This document shows positions 60,082 through 64,000 of a DNA stretch of 64,000 bases, in pieces. The first letter of the stretch is position 1. Each line of letters begins with the position of its first letter. Both the position numbers and the translations under genes were made by a program. Under the pieces are notes generated by a model. The model saw only the letters and a list, made by a program, of their open reading frames with translations. It searched no databases and was not told the origin of the DNA. Location: assembly GCF_900156065.1 (NCBI RefSeq), contig NZ_FTNF01000024.1:1-64000 (forward strand), written 5' to 3'. Source of the DNA: Micromonospora avicenniae (GTDB lineage: Bacteria > Actinomycetota > Actinomycetes > Mycobacteriales > Micromonosporaceae).

Positions 60082-61197
60082 TCAGTTGGTGGTGAGTCGG
60101 TTACGTCCGAGGAACTGGGTGAGGCTGCGGAACTGCACCTGTTGGACCAGGACGGCCGCGACGATGATGCCGCCCTTGACCATGTTCTGGGCCTCGGTGG
60201 TGAGGCCGTTGATCGCGAAGAGGTTGGTGATCGTCGAGAAGATGATCACCCCGAGCAGGGAACCGATGATGGTGCCCCGCCCGCCGCTGAGCAGCGTGCC
60301 GCCGATGATCACAGCGGCGATCGCGTCCAGCTCGTAGAGGTTCGCCATCGCCGCCTGGGCCGACGTGGCCTGAGCGGTGAGCATGATCGCGGCGATGCCG
60401 CAGCACAGACCGGAGAGCGCGTAGAGCATCAGCGTGTGCCGCTTGACGTCGATGCCGGCCAGCCGGGCCGCCTCCGGGTTGCCGCCCACCGCCACGGTGC
60501 GCCGCCCGAACGTGGTGCGGTTGAGCAGCACCCACCCGGCGATCACCACCGCGGCGAGGATGTAGACCAGCAGCGGGATCCCGAGCAGATTCGTGCTGGC
60601 GATGTCGTTGATGGTGGCGTTGTTCGACACCTGGGTCTGCTTGTCGGAGAGCTCGGCGGCCAGTCCGCGGGCGGCCACCAGCATCGCCAGCGTGGCGATG
60701 AACGGCACCAGCCGGCCGTACGAGATGAGCAGTCCGTTGACCAGACCGACGCCGAGGCCGACGGTGAGCGCGCAGAAGATCATGCCGCCGGCGCCGTAGC
60801 TCTGGGTCGCCACCGTGGTCGCCCAGACCCCGGCGAGCGCGACGATCGCGCCGACCGAGAGGTCGATGCCACCACCGATGATGACGAAGGTCATCCCCAC
60901 GCTGACCACACCGACCACGGAGGCCAGCTTGAGGATGACGAGGATGTTGCTCCACACCCAGCTGGAGTTCCCGTAGAGGTCGGGTCGGGTGACGATGCCG
61001 ATGACGATCAGCGCCACCAGCACCCCGATCAACCAGAGGTTGCGGCGGGCGCCCTCACCGCTCTCGCCGCGCCACCAGGAGAGCCGGCCCGCGGCCCGCT
61101 GCTCCGCCGCCGCGGTCTCCGCCGGGTCCACCGGCGGAGACTGCGCCGGTAGTTGCGCCGGCCGCTCCGGGGTGGAGGTGTCGGTCACGTCGCTCAT
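60082..61197 (-). CDS. RbsC-type ABC permease
   Basis: A 371-residue inner-membrane protein with about 8-10 hydrophobic segments and the BPD_transp_2 signature GGIDLSVGAIVALAGVWAT. A 60-residue polar N-terminal extension precedes TM1. It forms the channel for ribose/xylose/inositol-type substrates. Its start overlaps the ATPase stop as ATGA. Confidence 0.93.
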   Translation of the reverse strand: MSDVTDTSTPERPAQLPAQSPPVDPAETAAAEQRAAGRLSWWRGESGEGARRNLWLIGVLVALIVIGIVTRPDLYGNSSWVWSNILVILKLASVVGVVSVGMTFVIIGGGIDLSVGAIVALAGVWATTVATQSYGAGGMIFCALTVGLGVGLVNGLLISYGRLVPFIATLAMLVAARGLAAELSDKQTQVSNNATINDIASTNLLGIPLLVYILAAVVIAGWVLLNRTTFGRRTVAVGGNPEAARLAGIDVKRHTLMLYALSGLCCGIAAIMLTAQATSAQAAMANLYELDAIAAVIIGGTLLSGGRGTIIGSLLGVIIFSTITNLFAINGLTTEAQNMVKGGIIVAAVLVQQVQFRSLTQFLGRNRLTTN

Positions 61198-62807
61198 GCC
61201 GCCGCGCCTTCCATCAGGGACCCCGCCATGACGAGGTCGAGGACGGTGTTCTCGTCAAGTTCGCCGGCCGGTGCCTCACGGACGACCCGCCCCTCCCGCA
61301 TCACCAGCACCCGGTCGGCCAGACCGAGCACCTCGGGAACCTCGCTGGAGACCAGCAACACTCCGACGCCCTGCTCGGCGAGGGAACGGATGACCTGGTA
61401 GAGCTCCGCCCGCGCGCCGACGTCGACCCCCCGGGTGGGCTCGTCCAGCAACAGCAGCTTCGTGTCGCCGAGCAGCCAGCGCCCGACCACCACCTTCTGC
61501 TGGTTGCCACCGGAGAGGGTGCGCACCGGGCGGCGCACGTCGCGCGGGCGCAACTCCAGGCTCTCCGCGATCCGGTCGGCCTCCGCGCGCTCGCGTCCCA
61601 CGTCGGTGAAACCGGCCCGGGCGTACCGGGTGAAGGTGGCCAGGGTGACGTTGCGGTAGATCGGTTCGCCGAGCAGCAGCGCCTGGCTCTTCCGCTCCTC
61701 CGGGGCCATGCCCATCCCGGCCCGTACCGCCGCGCCGACGCTGCCCGCGCGCAGCACCCGGCCGGCCATTCGCACCGTACCGGCCTCGGCCCGGCGAGCG
61801 CCGTAGATGGTTTCCAGCAGCTCCGAGCGGCCGGAGCCGACCAGCCCGGCGATACCGACGACCTCCCCGGGCCGTACCCGCAGCGAGACATCGGCGAACT
61901 CGCCGGGCCGGGTGAGCCCCTCCACCACGAGCAGGTCGGCCTCCGCCGGGCCCGCGCCGGTCGGACGCTCCGGGAAGACGTACTCGATCGTGCGGCCGGT
62001 CATCCGGTTGACCAGGTCGCGGGTCGGGGTGTCGCGCGCCGGCAGGTTGGCGGCGGTGGTCCCGCCGTCCTTGAGCACGGTGACCCGGTCACCGATCTCG
62101 CGGATCTCCTCCAACCGGTGCGAGATGTAGATGACGGCGATGCCCTGCGCGGTCAGCTCACGGATGATGCGGAACAGGTTGCCGACCTCGTCATGGGCGA
62201 GTACCGCGCTCGGCTCGTCCATGATGATCAGTCGCGCCTCGTGCGAGAGCGCGCGGGCCATGCTGACGACCTGCTTGCCGGCGGCCGGCAGCAAGCGGAC
62301 CATCCGGTTCGGCGGGATCTCGGCGTGACCGAGCCGGCCGAGGATCTGCCGGGTACGCCGAGCCATCTGACCACGGCGCACGAAGCCGAACCGACGCGGC
62401 TCGTGGCCGAGGAAGGCGTTCTCCGCGACCGAGAGGTCCTCGACGAGATCCAGCTCCTGGTAGATCGTGGCGATCCCGGCGCGCATGGCGGCCTGTGGAT
62501 TGGCGAAGGTCACCGGCTCGCCGCGCCACTCGACCTGGCCGGAGTCGGGTTGGTGCACCCCGGAGAGCACCTTGATCAGGGTCGACTTGCCGGCGCCGTT
62601 CTGGCCGAGCAAGCAGTGCACCTCGCCGGCGCGGACCTCCAACTGCACGCCGTCGAGGGCGCGTACGCCGGGGAAGGTCTTGACCACGTCGGTGAGGCGC
62701 AGCACCACCTCGCCCGCGACGGTGTCGGCCGGCGCCTCGAGCAGTGGCGCGTCCACGGACCCGCCCTGCGCACCGCCGCCCGTCGGACTCGCTTCCGGTT
62801 CGGTCAC
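61194..62807 (-). CDS. RbsA-type sugar ABC ATPase
   Basis: A 537-residue tandem ATPase. First domain: Walker A GQNGAGKST and Walker B IIMDEPSAVL. In the first domain, RLLPAAGKQVVSMARAL stands at the LSGGQ position, the usual degenerate form in this family. Second domain: GLVGSGRSE, the signature LSGGNQQK and LLLDEPTRGVD. GTG 62807 after GGGAGGAGG is chosen; GTG 62831 is possible. It energises import of the sugar bound by the lipoprotein. Confidence 0.93.
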   Translation of the reverse strand: MTEPEASPTGGGAQGGSVDAPLLEAPADTVAGEVVLRLTDVVKTFPGVRALDGVQLEVRAGEVHCLLGQNGAGKSTLIKVLSGVHQPDSGQVEWRGEPVTFANPQAAMRAGIATIYQELDLVEDLSVAENAFLGHEPRRFGFVRRGQMARRTRQILGRLGHAEIPPNRMVRLLPAAGKQVVSMARALSHEARLIIMDEPSAVLAHDEVGNLFRIIRELTAQGIAVIYISHRLEEIREIGDRVTVLKDGGTTAANLPARDTPTRDLVNRMTGRTIEYVFPERPTGAGPAEADLLVVEGLTRPGEFADVSLRVRPGEVVGIAGLVGSGRSELLETIYGARRAEAGTVRMAGRVLRAGSVGAAVRAGMGMAPEERKSQALLLGEPIYRNVTLATFTRYARAGFTDVGRERAEADRIAESLELRPRDVRRPVRTLSGGNQQKVVVGRWLLGDTKLLLLDEPTRGVDVGARAELYQVIRSLAEQGVGVLLVSSEVPEVLGLADRVLVMREGRVVREAPAGELDENTVLDLVMAGSLMEGAAA

Positions 62808-62848
62808 CACGCCCTCCTCCCGCTCGGTCACACCCACTCCACCTATGG

Positions 62849-62995
62849 CTGCGGGGCTCGCAGGCCCGGCTCGGTCCTCGTGCTCACAGCACCACCCCAG
62901 ATCGCGACTGCGGGGCTCGCAAGCCCGGCTCACTCCTCGCGCTCACGACGTCTCCCCCGCCTGCGGCCGCCCGGCTCGCGACTCCGACCTCACGA
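62849..62995. repeat. Imperfect GC-rich tandem repeat (about 59-bp period)
   Basis: CTGCGGGGCTCGC begins at 62849 and again at 62908, each followed by a similar CCCGGCTC...CTCGNGCTCAC block; a third, decayed copy starts near 62961. It lies between the ATPase and ROK genes. I associate the unit with an abundant Micromonospora intergenic repeat, from memory and unverified. Confidence 0.75.
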
Positions 62996-64000
62996 CGCCT
63001 CCCCGAACGCGACGTCGCTGGCGAGCACCGCAGCGCCGGCGACCCCGGCCCGCGGGCCGAGCTCGGAGAGGACGACGGGCAGGTTGCCCGTGGCCAGCGG
63101 CAGCGACCGGCGGTAGACCACGCTGCGGATCTCGGCGAGCAGGATGTGACCGAGCTGGGCGAGGCCGCCGCCGATCACGATCATGGACGGATTGGCGAAG
63201 CTCACCAGTCCGGCCAGCACGCCGCCGACCCGCCGCCCCCCGTCGCGGATCAACTGGATGCAGGCCACGTCTCCCTCGACGGCGCCCTCGGCCACGTCGA
63301 GGGCGGTCACCGTGCCGTTGGCGGCCAGCCGCTCGGCGAGCGCGGCCGAGGTCCCGTTGCGGGCGGCGGCGGCCGCGTCCTTGGCCAGCGCGGCGCCGCT
63401 GAAGAGCGCCTCCAGGCAGCCGACGTTGCCGCACGAGCACATCGGCCCGTGCGAGTCGACCTGGATGTGCCCGATGTCGCCGGCACAGCCGTCCGTACCC
63501 CGGTAGACCTCGCCACTGAGGTAGATGCCGCAGCCGATGCCCGTACCGATCTTGACGAAGAGGAAGTCGTCGACCGAGTGGGCGACGCCGCCGTGCCGCT
63601 CGCCGATCGCCATGATGTTGACGTCGTTGTCGACCACCGCGGGGCAGCCGTGCTCACGGGTGAGCAGCTCCCGCACGGGAAAGCGGTCCCACCCGGGCAT
63701 GATCGGCGGCGACACCGGTAGCCCGTCACGGAAGCTCACCGGGCCGGGTACCCCGACACCGACGGCGTCCAGCCGCTCGTACGCGCCGTCCACCTTGGCC
63801 TTGTGCAACAACTCGTTGACCCGCTGCAGGATCACCTTCGGGCCGGAACGGATGTCGGCCGCCTCCCCGTACGCCGCGACCGGTTCGAGCCGCCCATTGA
63901 CCACCTCGACGTCGATCGACGAGGCGCCGAGGTCGACGGCGGCGAAGCGCAGCCGAGGGTTCAGTTCGACCAGGGTGGACCGACGGCCACCGCGGGATGC
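62990..64000 (-). CDS. ROK-family regulator, N-terminus cut by window edge
   Basis: At least 336 residues; the open frame runs to the right edge, so the start and any DNA-binding domain are missing. FAAVDLGASSIDV is the N-terminal ROK strand with a degraded ATP-binding sequence (relatives that are kinases read DxGGT), followed by IGTGIGCGIYL, GDIGHIQVD and the zinc motif CSCGNVGCLEA. The missing N-terminus and weak ATP motif favour a transcriptional repressor of the downstream ABC operon over a kinase. Confidence 0.88.
   Translation of the reverse strand, partial: ASRGGRRSTLVELNPRLRFAAVDLGASSIDVEVVNGRLEPVAAYGEAADIRSGPKVILQRVNELLHKAKVDGAYERLDAVGVGVPGPVSFRDGLPVSPPIMPGWDRFPVRELLTREHGCPAVVDNDVNIMAIGERHGGVAHSVDDFLFVKIGTGIGCGIYLSGEVYRGTDGCAGDIGHIQVDSHGPMCSCGNVGCLEALFSGAALAKDAAAAARNGTSAALAERLAANGTVTALDVAEGAVEGDVACIQLIRDGGRRVGGVLAGLVSFANPSMIVIGGGLAQLGHILLAEIRSVVYRRSLPLATGNLPVVLSELGPRAGVAGAAVLASDVAFGEAS

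Overview
The window is chromosomal DNA from a high-GC actinobacterium, most likely a Micromonosporaceae member such as Micromonospora. This rests on very high third-position GC, frequent GTG starts and 4-nt ATGA/GTGA overlaps, SARP/AfsR-type and ROK regulators, F420-type LLM oxidoreductases, and short GC-rich dispersed palindromes of a kind I associate from memory with that family. There is no phage integrase, transposase, CRISPR array or rRNA. Two tRNA genes are present: one with a CAT anticodon (probably tRNA-Ile2) and tRNA-Asn.

Layout. 1-0.13 kb: a 13-bp tandem array running into a 40-bp hairpin. 0.27-9.2 kb: housekeeping and accessory enzymes (alpha/beta hydrolase, S9 peptidase, site-2-type protease with CBS domains), an overlapping Nudix/unknown-protein pair, and a lactone oxidase coupled to a PH/DivIVA-motif membrane protein. 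9.5-13.1 kb: LLM oxidoreductase, an ArsR/AHSA1 pair, and an XRE regulator divergent from an SDR. 13.2-14.6 kb: a coupled pair resembling phage-tail or glycosidase proteins. 15.4-20 kb: SRPBCC protein, phosphotransferase, TetR/esterase divergent pair, MFS exporter. 20.1-25.8 kb: a giant SARP-NB-ARC-TPR regulator facing a DrrAB-like ABC exporter with a DUF4097 protein. 26-31.9 kb: methyltransferase, GrpB-like protein, MFS transporter with a divergent DUF5937/HTH regulator, a RelE/Phd toxin-antitoxin pair, a second candidate TA-like pair (DUF6036-type nucleotidyltransferase plus unknown), then a tRNA. 32.2-36.6 kb: FAD desaturase-like oxidase overlapping an MMPL transporter, tRNA-Asn, and a YtxH-like small protein.

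36.8-48.1 kb is an extracellular carbohydrate block: three large secreted mosaics (ThuA + glucose/sorbosone dehydrogenase + PKD; ThuA + DUF1080 + CBM + ricin-type CBM13; GSDH + PKD + CBM + CBM13) and two TIM-barrel sugar isomerase/epimerase proteins, one with a Tat signal. The combination points to oxidation and cleavage of glycosides outside the cell, plausibly through 3-keto-sugar chemistry. Two of the mosaics carry amino-acid-identical C-terminal lectin domains.

48.4-57.1 kb is the most interesting part: a compact minus-strand operon of the poorly understood ebo type. In transcription order it holds inositol-3-phosphate synthase, UbiA-like prenyltransferase (EboC/SCO3242 type), TIM-barrel protein, EboA, TatD-like EboB, EboE, alkaline-phosphatase-superfamily EboF, and polyprenyl diphosphate synthase. 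No eboD-type dehydroquinate-synthase-like cyclase is seen; a myo-inositol-phosphate synthase occupies that role. The content suggests synthesis or export of a prenylated cyclitol-type metabolite (inference).

57.6-64 kb is a sugar or cyclitol uptake operon: ROK regulator (cut by the right edge), RbsA-type ATPase, RbsC-type permease, RbsB-type lipoprotein and a Gfo/Idh/MocA dehydrogenase, closed by a perfect terminator just upstream of the ebo-type operon.
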